NCBI RefSeq assembly: GCF_001730285.1 | Contig: NZ_MIJZ01000015.1 | Coordinates: 248,001-312,000 of the forward strand | Reading direction: 5' to 3' | Origin: Enterococcus ureasiticus | GTDB taxonomy: Bacteria; Bacillota; Bacilli; Lactobacillales; Enterococcaceae | Length of the DNA: 64,000 nt | Shown: positions 1-7,718 of the stretch, one piece after another | Numbering within the stretch: position 1 is the stretch's first letter | How the letters are laid out: each line of letters begins with the position of its first letter | Translations under genes and position numbers: made by a program | Notes under the pieces: generated by a model | What the model saw: the letters and a program-made list of their open reading frames with translations, nothing else | Databases searched by the model: none | What the model was told of the DNA's origin: nothing

Positions 1-39
1 ATTATTATGAAAAAAAACTAAAGAATACAGGATCTTACA

Positions 40-807
40 ATGAATATTGAACGAGCACTACTAACATTCAAAGCTACTAATAATTTGGATGGTTTGAAAG
101 TAAAAATCCTTCAAATGGTTTTTTATCCCATTTTGGAATACTATCTCTACACTATGATAATTACTACTATTACGGGCAGTGTAAATCTAATAGTGATGAT
201 GACAGGTTTAATTCTAAATAAAATGAATACTACTATAAGAATAAACTTGTCTAATTCTGTCAGGTTCAGTAAACAACTAAAAGTAACAGAGTTAGAGATG
301 GCTTCCCCAACTTCATTTTTATTATTGTGTATAGACAAAATGATTTTCTTTTCTATTGAGGCTCTACTTTTCCTTTGCATAAATATGTCTATCCTGATTT
401 TTTTAACCAATACAGCACTCTCAATTCATAACCTTATTAACTTATTTATTTCTTCTATGGTTACGTTGTTGTCTGGAATATCATTATCTTTTTTACTTGT
501 ACCCATCGCTCTACCTTTAAAAAATGCAAACTTATTATTAAACTTGACAACCTCATTAATCTTCATTTTTTCAGGTTGCATAGTTAGTACTGACAAATAT
601 CCTTCAATACTTCGATTGATTAGTACATACTTTCCCACAAGAAATGGAATTGTGGCTGCCAGAGCAAGTATTTCAGGAGAATTTGACAATTCAATGGTTT
701 TTTCAGAACTTAAAATCGCTATTGTTTGTCTTTTATTAAGCATTGTCCTATATCGTTTTATGGAAAAAACAGCGAAAAAGAATGGAGGTATTATGAGTGA
801 CTTCTAG
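40..807 (+). CDS. ABC-2 type transporter permease
   Basis: A 255-residue hydrophobic protein with about six predicted membrane segments, separated by short loops, and no nucleotide-binding motif. This is the pattern of an ABC-2 family permease that works with a separate ATPase. The first 21 bases of the window (an open frame ending in TAA) may be the tail of that ATPase, but too little is visible to be sure. The gene overlaps the next one by 11 bases, and the ACP-like, BtrH-like and SDR genes follow without gaps, so export of whatever that operon makes is the natural inference. Base composition is very AT-rich compared with the core genes further right. The ribosome-binding site is weak (AGGATC before ATG). 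The family call is moderately secure; the substrate is unknown. Confidence 0.7.
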   Translation: MNIERALLTFKATNNLDGLKVKILQMVFYPILEYYLYTMIITTITGSVNLIVMMTGLILNKMNTTIRINLSNSVRFSKQLKVTELEMASPTSFLLLCIDKMIFFSIEALLFLCINMSILIFLTNTALSIHNLINLFISSMVTLLSGISLSFLLVPIALPLKNANLLLNLTTSLIFIFSGCIVSTDKYPSILRLISTYFPTRNGIVAARASISGEFDNSMVFSELKIAIVCLLLSIVLYRFMEKTAKKNGGIMSDF

Positions 808-1300
808 AATATATATAGATCTATTAGAGACACCTTCAATAGATAGTATTACAAAAGAAATTCAAAATTTACCCTTAAACATACCTATAAACGAATTAGG
901 GCTTGATTCACTAGAATTTATAAAATTGTTTGTAGATTTAGAAGATACTTATCATATAGACTTCGATATCGATTTTTTTGATAGCGAAAAACAAATTTCC
1001 TTACAAGATATTTTTGATTATATTATTTTCAATTCATTTAGCGTATACTATAATTCAACTTTTACTGTAAGCGATTTAAGTGAGGTTGCGTCAGAATCAG
1101 GAATAATACAGAATATTGAGTCTAAAGAAACATACTATTTTGAAGGTGAGTCGTATAGTATAGTGCGTCAAATATCTAACACTCCTATTTCAATTAAAAA
1201 ATTAGTTTATAATGACCTTTATTCAAAAGATGAGTTGGTATCATTTCTATCCGAAATGTATGAAGAAGACATGATTATTATTGAACTACCGGGGGTTTAA
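797..1300 (+). CDS. Acyl/peptidyl carrier-like protein with C-terminal extension
   Basis: 167 residues. Residues 30-70 carry the carrier-protein signature NELGLDSLEF, with Ser38 as the expected phosphopantetheine attachment site, followed by the acidic helix typical of ACPs. The start is GTG at 797, placed 8 nt after GGAGG and overlapping the preceding permease gene, which implies translational coupling. A normal ACP ends near residue 80. Here a further 85 residues follow, whose end (from about YSIVRQ to the acidic C-terminus) has the helix-helix-strand spacing of a small winged helix and loosely recalls PqqD-type peptide-binding domains; that last point is inference from pattern only. Likely role: holds an acyl or aminoacyl intermediate for the BtrH-like protein encoded immediately downstream. 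Confidence 0.75.
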   Translation: MTSRIYIDLLETPSIDSITKEIQNLPLNIPINELGLDSLEFIKLFVDLEDTYHIDFDIDFFDSEKQISLQDIFDYIIFNSFSVYYNSTFTVSDLSEVASESGIIQNIESKETYYFEGESYSIVRQISNTPISIKKLVYNDLYSKDELVSFLSEMYEEDMIIIELPGV

Positions 1301-1302
1301 AT

Positions 1303-2199
1303 ATGAAAATAGATGATAATTGTATATATAAATGCTTTAGCTCTTACTTCCTTTCAAATGGAATTGATATTCCCCCTAATGAACTATTTTTTTTATATGG
1401 CGGTGAAAAACCAGAAATTATAATTAAGAATAATGAGTTTATTTCTGAAGCTTCCATCTCCAATTGTCATTTTGATTATACCTACTTTAAAGAAGTAACT
1501 AATCTATATTTTAAACATGAAAAACTAAATTATAGTAGATATCTACAGCTTTTTGAACACTCTGTAAATCATGAAGAGTTCCTCTTTCTCATTGAGTGCT
1601 ATCTGCTAGAACTAAATACTGATACATTTAGAAAAAAATATGGGAAACATTGGATTTCTGTAAAAAATAAAAGTTCAGATTTATTAACTATCTATGATAG
1701 TAAATTTGAAGGAGTTGAAACTAAAGAGAATCTATTTAAGACAAACCTAGAGTCAGATAGAATTGATTACTTTTCTTTAAGAAACCAAAACTTATTTAAA
1801 TACTCTAAGGCTATATTATATAAGTCTATCACGTCTTCTCTAGAGAATTACTTAGAATTATCCAAAAAATTTTACGAAGATTTATACTCACACATTTTTA
1901 CTACTTTGTCTATAGAAGATAAATGCATCAGAAATATACAGGCTGTTTCTTTAGTTAGGTCTTTAAGAAGTCCTAATTCGCTACTGTTTTCGAAATTTAT
2001 TCAAAGTACTTATTTCACAGATATTCCTGATTTTCGTAAAAACTATTTATACTGGGAAAAAATAATTGTATATCTACTAAAGTTATTTAAAGGGAGTATC
2101 GATGTAAAATCTTTTTCAAATATTTGGAATTCTCATACAGAAAATGAATTTAATCTATATGAACAATCTTATAAAAAATACGAAAAATTGAGTGGATAA
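1303..2199 (+). CDS. BtrH-like (C39-like fold) acyltransferase or peptidase
   Basis: 298 residues. The N-terminal part resembles the BtrH_N family: an early cysteine (Cys7, context DNCIYKC) followed by a helix and an LFFLYGG segment, then a hydrophobic strand (LFLIECYLLEL, about 93-104), then KHWISV with His116 and IYDSKF with Asp132, giving a plausible Cys-His-Asp triad. In butirosin biosynthesis BtrH moves an acyl group from a carrier protein to an amine. An ACP-like gene lies 2 bases upstream, which fits an ACP-to-acceptor transferase. The C-terminal 160 residues are helical and not recognised. The gene is AT-rich and sits in an operon between the carrier protein and an SDR. A C39-like cysteine protease acting on a small peptide is the main alternative. 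Confidence 0.6.
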   Translation: MKIDDNCIYKCFSSYFLSNGIDIPPNELFFLYGGEKPEIIIKNNEFISEASISNCHFDYTYFKEVTNLYFKHEKLNYSRYLQLFEHSVNHEEFLFLIECYLLELNTDTFRKKYGKHWISVKNKSSDLLTIYDSKFEGVETKENLFKTNLESDRIDYFSLRNQNLFKYSKAILYKSITSSLENYLELSKKFYEDLYSHIFTTLSIEDKCIRNIQAVSLVRSLRSPNSLLFSKFIQSTYFTDIPDFRKNYLYWEKIIVYLLKLFKGSIDVKSFSNIWNSHTENEFNLYEQSYKKYEKLSG

Positions 2200-2200
2200 T

Positions 2201-2926
2201 ATGTTGAAAACAGTACTAATTATAGGCGCCTCTGGTTCAATAGGTAATAGTCTCTTGCGCGCTTTTATAGATGAAACCAAATATAATCTTGTCCTTACTT
2301 ACAACACTTCAAAAATAGATTTACCAAAGAAAAAAAATTCAAATAGCCTTAGGAATATTGATTTATTTAAATTAAATGTTGTAAATGAAGACTCATTTTT
2401 ACACTTAAAATCCATTTTGATCAAAAAGGAAATTAAGTTAGACGTTATTATTTATCTTGCCGGAACTAACAAAGATGATCTAATTAGAAATATGGATACT
2501 ACTAATTGGGACCACGTACACAATGTAAATTCCCGAGGAGCCATGTTAGTTATAAAACATTTATCCTTATTAATGCCTAAACATAAAAACTCAAAATTGA
2601 TATTTGTATCTTCGCAATATTCTCATAACTCCAGAATCCATCAAGCAAATTACTGCTCGTCTAAGGCGTCTTTAAATATGCTTTGCAAAGTTGCTAGCTT
2701 AGAGCTTGGATGCTATGGTATTTCTGTTAACTTAATTAATCCTGGATTTATACAGTCAGCACTAAATAGGAAGCAAAGTCATAAATTTGTTGAAGCAAAT
2801 GATAGAAGTATTCTTAAAAAAAATACTCAACAAAGAGACTTGAATAACTTCTTACTCTTTTTTATCTCAGATAAAATTGAAGGAGTCACAGGTCAATCCT
2901 TTAATATAGATGATAGAAATTTTTAG
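2201..2926 (+). CDS. Short-chain dehydrogenase/reductase (FabG-like)
   Basis: A classical SDR of about 241 residues. It has the N-terminal Rossmann motif IIGASGSIG, the LAGTN equivalent of NNAG, a VSSQ strand serine and the YCSSK Tyr-x-x-x-Lys catalytic pair, then NPGF after the sixth strand. These are the hallmarks of NAD(P)H-dependent 3-oxoacyl-ACP-reductase-like enzymes. The ATG at 2201 is preferred over the in-frame GTG at 2192 because GAGTGG sits just before it; the preceding stop codon ends at 2199, so the genes abut. Beside an ACP-like and a BtrH-like gene, reduction of a carrier-bound keto group is the simplest inference. It could equally act on a free small molecule. The last gene before an AT-rich hairpin. 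Confidence 0.8.
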   Translation: MLKTVLIIGASGSIGNSLLRAFIDETKYNLVLTYNTSKIDLPKKKNSNSLRNIDLFKLNVVNEDSFLHLKSILIKKEIKLDVIIYLAGTNKDDLIRNMDTTNWDHVHNVNSRGAMLVIKHLSLLMPKHKNSKLIFVSSQYSHNSRIHQANYCSSKASLNMLCKVASLELGCYGISVNLINPGFIQSALNRKQSHKFVEANDRSILKKNTQQRDLNNFLLFFISDKIEGVTGQSFNIDDRNF

Positions 2927-2948
2927 ATATGTATACTTTTTTCGATAA

Positions 2949-2980
2949 AAATAAGTAGTCTAACAATAAATTACTTATTT
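2949..2980 (+). terminator. AT-rich hairpin after the SDR gene
   Basis: AAATAAGTA at 2949-2957 pairs with TACTTATTT at 2972-2980 around a 14-nt loop, just before the ribosome-binding site of the small peptide gene. It lacks a clean T-run, so it may be a weak terminator, a processing site or an operator rather than a strong stop. Confidence 0.4.
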
Positions 2981-3010
2981 ATATAAATATCTTTTAAGGA
3001 GGTGAATACT

Positions 3011-3076
3011 ATGCGCAAACAAAAATTAAGTTTCAAAAAAGTAGGTCAAACTAACGCAGCTTCAAAACAACGTTAA
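3011..3076 (+). CDS. 21-residue cationic peptide, possible RiPP precursor or signal
   Basis: A short ORF beginning MRKQKLSFKK and ending NAASKQR, preceded by a near-perfect ribosome-binding site (AAGGAGGTGA, 6 nt before ATG). The product has seven basic residues, no acidic residues and no cysteine. It has no obvious double-glycine cleavage site. It is followed by several stable hairpins and lies between the ACP/BtrH-like/SDR genes and a HIT-like nucleotidyltransferase gene. That location and the strong start signal argue for real translation. It could be a substrate peptide modified by its neighbours, a secreted signal or antimicrobial peptide, or a regulatory leader peptide for the downstream genes. 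I do not recognise it from a named family. Confidence 0.5.
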   Translation: MRKQKLSFKKVGQTNAASKQR

Positions 3077-3085
3077 TTACTTGGA

Positions 3086-3184
3086 TGATAACGATTTAGA
3101 ATTAGTCGTTATCATAAATTATGTGTGCTTATTTAACACATAATTAGTTTTTGATAGCCCCGAAAGAAGTATGGGATTTATCAA
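3086..3184 (+). other. Consecutive hairpins downstream of the peptide gene
   Basis: Three stems follow one another: TGATAACGA (3086-3094) with TCGTTATCA (3106-3114); AATTATGTGT (3117-3126) with ACACATAATT (3136-3145); and TTGATA (3151-3156) with TATCAA (3179-3184), the last enclosing CCC/GGG. None has a good T-run. Together with the terminator-like stem that follows, they make the whole interval structured. It may be a leader RNA or an mRNA-stabilising element separating the peptide gene from the HIT-like gene. Confidence 0.5.
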
Positions 3185-3185
3185 C

Positions 3186-3226
3186 AAGGAGCATCGAAAA
3201 TACTAAGGGTATTTTTGATGCTCCTT
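3186..3226 (+). terminator. Strong hairpin, terminator-like
   Basis: An 18-bp stem with one G-U pair: the arm at 3186-3203 (starting AAGGAGCATC) pairs with 3209-3226 (ending GATGCTCCTT) around a 5-nt loop. The downstream sequence is AT-rich (TATATTATAA) but not a pure T-run. It probably ends the peptide transcript or attenuates read-through into the next gene. Confidence 0.6.
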
Positions 3227-3316
3227 ATATTATAATTCTAAATATAATCTTCATAACAAAAGTCTCGTTTTTCAAGATCAGTTTACTTAATTGAATAGTA
3301 CGTGGAGGAATTACTT

Positions 3317-4174
3317 ATGTTCAGTAAATACGACCGCAAACTTTCCGTAATGGATATGGAGTGCATAGTTCGATTCATTCCATCATTAATTAAAAGATAT
3401 AATGAATGGGATCAAAAGTCATTGAATAATTGTAACTGTCCATTTTGTGAACGGTGGTTAAATTCAAGTAAATCAATATCACAGTTGTTTCATATTATAA
3501 AAAATGATTACCCATTCATGGTTAATCAATTTACTATCTTTGGAAACATACACGAAGAGTTTCTGAATAGTGTTCAAATTAAATCAGCTCTTAAATTAAT
3601 TAATGATATGCCTAGTTGTCAAAGTGGTGGTGTTCAAATTTTTGGCAGCGGAGCATCTATACCTCAACATGCTCATTTCTCAATATCAAATGAAAAATAT
3701 CCCATAAGTATTCTTAATCGATCAGTAATTTTAACTACTAAAACCTTTCAAATAAGTCGCATACTAGGCATACCTCATCTTGCGCTTGTTGTTTCAGGAC
3801 AATTAGAGGATGTAAGTAGTATAACTTATAAAATTTCACAGACTCTTAGGTATAAAAAACTTAGTTACAATTTATTGCTGACGGATAACCATGAAATCAT
3901 TGTAATACCTAGAATTCGAGAAAACAGTGTATCTTTAGGTCGGAAAGTAGGTGTATCCTTTGTAGGAGGTATTTATCCTTGCTATGTTAAGAATATGCAA
4001 CCCTATGAGCTTTCTGAGAGTGTATTAAACGAAATGTTTTATCATTGGCAAACAGTGAATTCTTCAATCCTATTACAGGCATTAGTAGATACCACTCTTC
4101 CTTCAACATTACAAAAAAATGAAGTATTTGAATTAATCGAATTTGATACAATTCTAAATAGAAACATATTATGA
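3317..4174 (+). CDS. HIT-superfamily DUF4922/GalT-like nucleotidyltransferase or phosphorylase
   Basis: About 285 residues from the ATG at 3317, chosen because GGAGG sits 8 nt upstream; the in-frame GTG at 3302 overlaps that site. Features in order: CNCPFC (Cys39/41/44), a likely zinc knuckle as in GalT; YPFMVNQFTIFGNIH, matching the NPFP...HFTI...H segment of DUF4922, Ap4A phosphorylase and GDP-galactose phosphorylase proteins; then GASIPQHAHFSI, a histidine-triad-type HxHxS (His118, His120) where most relatives have HxHxQ. The second half is less conserved. The family transfers or releases nucleoside monophosphates through a histidine. Linked to a small peptide gene, it might attach or remove a nucleotide from a peptide or small molecule; that is inference. 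The hydrolase gene follows after 12 bases. Confidence 0.6.
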   Translation: MFSKYDRKLSVMDMECIVRFIPSLIKRYNEWDQKSLNNCNCPFCERWLNSSKSISQLFHIIKNDYPFMVNQFTIFGNIHEEFLNSVQIKSALKLINDMPSCQSGGVQIFGSGASIPQHAHFSISNEKYPISILNRSVILTTKTFQISRILGIPHLALVVSGQLEDVSSITYKISQTLRYKKLSYNLLLTDNHEIIVIPRIRENSVSLGRKVGVSFVGGIYPCYVKNMQPYELSESVLNEMFYHWQTVNSSILLQALVDTTLPSTLQKNEVFELIEFDTILNRNIL

Positions 4175-4186
4175 AAGGATTAGTTT

Positions 4187-5041
4187 ATGGGAAAAAAAAA
4201 AGTTTTAAATGAATTTTGGCGTATTGAAGATAGTCCATCTCAATACAATTTAGATGGATTCCGATTTCACACTGAAACAGAGAACCCAAAGGGAACTAGA
4301 TTATTAATTCAAGGGTTGGGTTGTGAATCTAAAGTTATTTGGGAAGATGTTCTAACTGAATTTGAAAAATTAGAATCCCAGCGTGATTTAATTGCTTTTG
4401 ACGTGAGAGGTATTGGTAAATCGGAAGGTAAGTCCGAATCATTTGATCAGATCATTGAAGATACAATTCAAGTACTTCGTAAAGAGGCACCTCCCATTCA
4501 ACTGGTTGGTCATAGCTTAGGTGGCTTAGTTGCTCTTCAAGTAGCTAAGAAGATTCCAGAACTAATTGATAGCGTAATCCTTGTATGTTCAAATCCTCGA
4601 TATAATAAAAAAAGTAAATCGGGATTCATTTGGCGTGCAGAACAAATTCGTCGTCTACAGTCAATATGTTGTATTTTTGATAAAGTAATTCCTCGTAGTT
4701 TTGCAACAGATTTTATTAATACTCATCCAACTGTCATTTCAAATTTTACTAATATGTTGAACCGTCAATCTCCTACTAATTATAGTAACCTATGTTTAAT
4801 TGCATCTGAAGCAGATGCATTGACTGCTTTTGACAGTATTACGGTTCCTCTTTTGATGATTGTAGGGTCCAAAGATCCAAGCATTACTTTAGAAAGATCT
4901 TCTCAATTCGCTACTAGAAGAAAGTGTACTGTTGAATCTATTGATGGAGCAGGACATAATATACCACTTGAAAATCCGAGAGAATTAACAAATATCATTC
5001 AAAAATTTGATTACACTATGGTTCAAAAAAAAAAAAAGTAA
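4187..5041 (+). CDS. Alpha/beta hydrolase
   Basis: 284 residues of alpha/beta-hydrolase fold: an oxyanion-hole region IQGLGCES, DVRGIGKSEG after strand 4, the nucleophile elbow GHSLGG (Ser110), an acid in IVGSKDPS and the catalytic histidine in GAGHNIP. It starts after GAAAGGA, 12 bases behind the HIT-like gene, so the two are probably co-transcribed. It may release a thioester- or ester-bound product or give self-protection; the substrate cannot be read from sequence. The last codons run through a tract of 13 adenines, so polymerase slippage would alter only the C-terminal lysines. Family is secure, function unknown. Confidence 0.8.
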   Translation: MGKKKVLNEFWRIEDSPSQYNLDGFRFHTETENPKGTRLLIQGLGCESKVIWEDVLTEFEKLESQRDLIAFDVRGIGKSEGKSESFDQIIEDTIQVLRKEAPPIQLVGHSLGGLVALQVAKKIPELIDSVILVCSNPRYNKKSKSGFIWRAEQIRRLQSICCIFDKVIPRSFATDFINTHPTVISNFTNMLNRQSPTNYSNLCLIASEADALTAFDSITVPLLMIVGSKDPSITLERSSQFATRRKCTVESIDGAGHNIPLENPRELTNIIQKFDYTMVQKKKK

Positions 5042-5175
5042 TTTCTCCAATCATTATTTTTTACAAAGGTAAGAAGAAACGGCATTGTTTTTAATTTAGA
5101 CCCCAGGCTTTTATACTAAAAGTGTTAGGTTAGATTAAATACAGACGAACTAATCCTTCCTTGGAAAGGAACAAA

Positions 5176-6573
5176 ATGCTTGATTTACTCGTTCTACTGG
5201 CTGGATTAATACTCCTCCTAATTATGATTCTCAAGTTCAACATTAATACTTTTGTATCTTTAATTGTGGTATCTGTACTTATTGGTATAGGACTTAAAAT
5301 TCCTATCTCTCAAATACCTATCTCCATTACGAATGGTATTGGGAGTTCCCTTAACGAGCTTGCTATTGTATTCGGTTTTGGAGCTATGCTTGGACGCTTA
5401 ATCACGGACGCGGGTGGTGCTTATCGCATCTCATATACGTTAATTAATTTTTTTGGGGAAAAATATATTCAATTTGCAATAATGATTGCTAGTTTTATTG
5501 TAGGAGTTGCCTTGTTTTTCCAAGTTGGAATGGTCTTATTAATTCCAATTATATTTGTTGTTGCTATTGAGGCCAAAATCCCATTGCTTTACTTAGGTAT
5601 TCCAATGGCAGCTGCATTATCTATAACACATGGTTTATTACCTCCACACCCAGCACCAATGACAATAGCAAGAGGATTTAATGTAAACCCAGGGACTATA
5701 CTAATTTATGGAATTATTATGGCTATTCCAATGACCATTATTGGGGGTATTTTCTTTACAAAATTTATTCAAAAGTTAATTCCGGAAGCTTTTGTTATAA
5801 AACCTAAGCTAAGTACTTTTGGTGAATTTAAAGAATGGCGATTTGAGGAAACTCCTTCTTTTCTTCTCTCGATTCTGACCTCTTTGATGCCTGTGATTTT
5901 AATGATAATTTCAACATTTTATGATATAGCAATCAAAAGGACCCATGAGTTGTCTCCAACAATAACTATTGTTGACGGCATAACAAAAACAACCTACCCT
6001 ACCGGATGGGATGGGATCGCCTTTTTCCTTGGTAGTTCGGTAGGTTCAATGTTTATTTCACTTTTATTTGCTATGTGGTCAATGGGTTGGTTCCAGAAGA
6101 GAACAAATAAAGAGATTGCTGAATCTATGGAGAGCTCAATCAAATCTATTGCCATGCTTTTTTTAATTATTGGCGGTGGTGCGGCATTAAAACAGATTTT
6201 AATTGATGGAGGAATCTCAGCACAAATCGAAAAATTGTTTAACAATTCTTTAATTTCTCCTTTAGTTTTAGCTTGGCTTATTACTGCTATTCTTCGTTTT
6301 GCACTCGGTTCTGGTACTGTTGCGGCATTAACTGCTGCAGGTATAGTTTCAGGAGTTGTAGAAAAAATGTCTCCAGAGATGTCTGCTTTTATGGTTCTCG
6401 CTATTGGTGCCGGATCTATTGCAGCTTCTCATGTAAATGATTCTGGTTTTTGGATGTTCAAAGAATGTTTTGATTTGGATATAAAACAAACACTAAAAAC
6501 ATGGACAGTTCTTGAAACACTTATCTCTATCGTAGGACTTGGAATGATTTTGTTAATAAGTAACTGGCTTTGA
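5176..6573 (+). CDS. GntP-family gluconate/organic acid:H+ symporter
   Basis: About 465 residues with 12 or more hydrophobic segments. Recognisable GntP-family stretches include an N-terminal helix block, FGFGAMLGRLITDAGGA, PPHPAPM in the middle of the protein, GSGTVAALTAAGI, and HVNDSGFWMFKE near the C-terminus. The family imports gluconate or related hydroxy-acids with protons. The ATG at 5176 is preferred over the TTG at 5161 because AAAGGA lies just before it. It is the last plus-strand gene of the island before IS relics. Gluconate kinase or related catabolic genes are absent here, so its substrate may belong to the island's own pathway. Confidence 0.85.
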   Translation: MLDLLVLLAGLILLLIMILKFNINTFVSLIVVSVLIGIGLKIPISQIPISITNGIGSSLNELAIVFGFGAMLGRLITDAGGAYRISYTLINFFGEKYIQFAIMIASFIVGVALFFQVGMVLLIPIIFVVAIEAKIPLLYLGIPMAAALSITHGLLPPHPAPMTIARGFNVNPGTILIYGIIMAIPMTIIGGIFFTKFIQKLIPEAFVIKPKLSTFGEFKEWRFEETPSFLLSILTSLMPVILMIISTFYDIAIKRTHELSPTITIVDGITKTTYPTGWDGIAFFLGSSVGSMFISLLFAMWSMGWFQKRTNKEIAESMESSIKSIAMLFLIIGGGAALKQILIDGGISAQIEKLFNNSLISPLVLAWLITAILRFALGSGTVAALTAAGIVSGVVEKMSPEMSAFMVLAIGAGSIAASHVNDSGFWMFKECFDLDIKQTLKTWTVLETLISIVGLGMILLISNWL

Positions 6574-6606
6574 TTTTCTTATAGGCTTCGGTTTTATTCT
6601 GTTGCT

Positions 6607-7193
6607 TTAAGTGTTTGATCTCTCTTGAAACTCTTGAAAATCCTGATTCAAGTGCTTTATCATGTGGAAACGATCAATAATTAATTGACCATTTGGAAAA
6701 ATATTTTTTAGAAATTGAAAATAAGTAGCGTTCCATTTTTGGCATTTGGCAAGTCTTTCCTAACTCTTTTAAATTACGAATAGCAGTAGTGTTGGAAACA
6801 TTGGTCATTTTAGAAATGAATGAAAGAGAACCCTTTTCCTTGAGCAATGCGCTGATCTTAGCTGTCATATGATTCGTAAAGGAATGTCTCGGATGAACAA
6901 AATAGCTTTGTGCTGTCCAATGAGTCAAACAATTTTTACACGTGTACCGCTGTTTCGCAAACTTCATAATAGTAGGCATATAGTTGTATTGATCAAACCG
7001 AACTGTGATTCTTTTTTTCCATTCTGACCCTCCTTCGTTGAACCACAATTTATACAAACATCTTGGTAAGGAGATTGTGTTGCATGGATGACTAAGATAT
7101 TTTATTTTTGGATTATTTCGTAAGAAACAGCCTCAATTTTTAGATTTTTATCGGTAATTCTTAGAATTTTTTGACATCATTAATCATGAGCAT
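6607..7193 (-). pseudogene. ISL3-family transposase remnant
   Basis: Reading the minus strand from ATG at 7193 and switching frame where needed recovers an ISL3 transposase: LRITDKNLKIEAVSYE, then DVCINCGSTKEGQNG (N-terminal zinc finger), YTCKNCLTHWTAQS, a helix-turn-helix region, then after a jump NIFPNGQLIIDRFHMIKHL, the DDE-domain segment. There are at least two frameshifts, one in-frame stop and a large internal deletion that removes most of the region between the HTH and the IDRFH block. The C-terminal half is missing. It is inactive and marks the edge of the accessory genes. Confidence 0.75.
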
Positions 7194-7250
7194 ATCATCC
7201 TCTCTGTTTAGTGTTTTTTTAATTAATCATACAATAGAACGTTATGTTTT

Positions 7251-7658
7251 TTAATTCAAAGCCCCTTCAAGGGGCTTCTTAAAAAGACCATCATCCGCTT
7301 CTTGCTCTCTAATGTATTTTTCGATTGTCTTTTGATTCAATACAACAGTACTAACACAATATCCTTTTGCTCAAAATGTTCGATTCCCATAATTGTACTT
7401 CAAATGCGCATGTCTTTCATGAATGAGAACCGCACTTCTTCCCTTTAAATAGCCCATGAAACTTGAAACACTTAACTTTGGTGGTATTTTTGCTAACATA
7501 TGAATATGATCTGGCATTGCATATGCTTCTATGATCTCTACTTCTTTTATTTCACATAATTTTCTCAAAATTGTTCCAATATCTTTTCTTAGTTTTCCAT
7601 AAATAACTTTCCTTCTATATTTCGGTGTGAAAACTATGTGATAAACTTTTATCGTCAT
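7251..7658 (-). pseudogene. tnpA: IS200-type TnpA (Y1 transposase) with premature stop
   Basis: Contains the signature HIVFTPKYRRKVIYG and AYAMPDHIHML (the HuH metal-binding pair) followed by SVSSFMGYLKGRSA. After YGNRTF the expected tryptophan codon TGG is TGA, and the frame then continues intact with YCVSTVVLNQKTIEKYI, which carries the family C-terminus but has Cys in GYxVST. The catalytic tyrosine region lies beyond the stop, so the 95-residue product would be inactive. A single-base change is enough to explain this. Confidence 0.75.
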
Positions 7659-7718
7659 TAGACATAAAAATCTCCTTTCACTATACTAATATCTGGTTGG
7701 TAACCATTTACTAGTATA
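7251..7718 (-). mobile_element. IS200/IS605-family (IS200-like) element, decayed
   Basis: A single-gene IS200-type unit on the minus strand. The tnpA is bounded upstream by an imperfect palindrome at 7682-7718 (TATACTAATATC... against ...TTTACTAGTATA), typical of the left-end hairpin, and downstream by a short perfect hairpin at 7259-7277 (AAGCCCC/GGGGCTT). No tnpB accompanies it. The exact termini cannot be fixed by eye. Confidence 0.65.
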
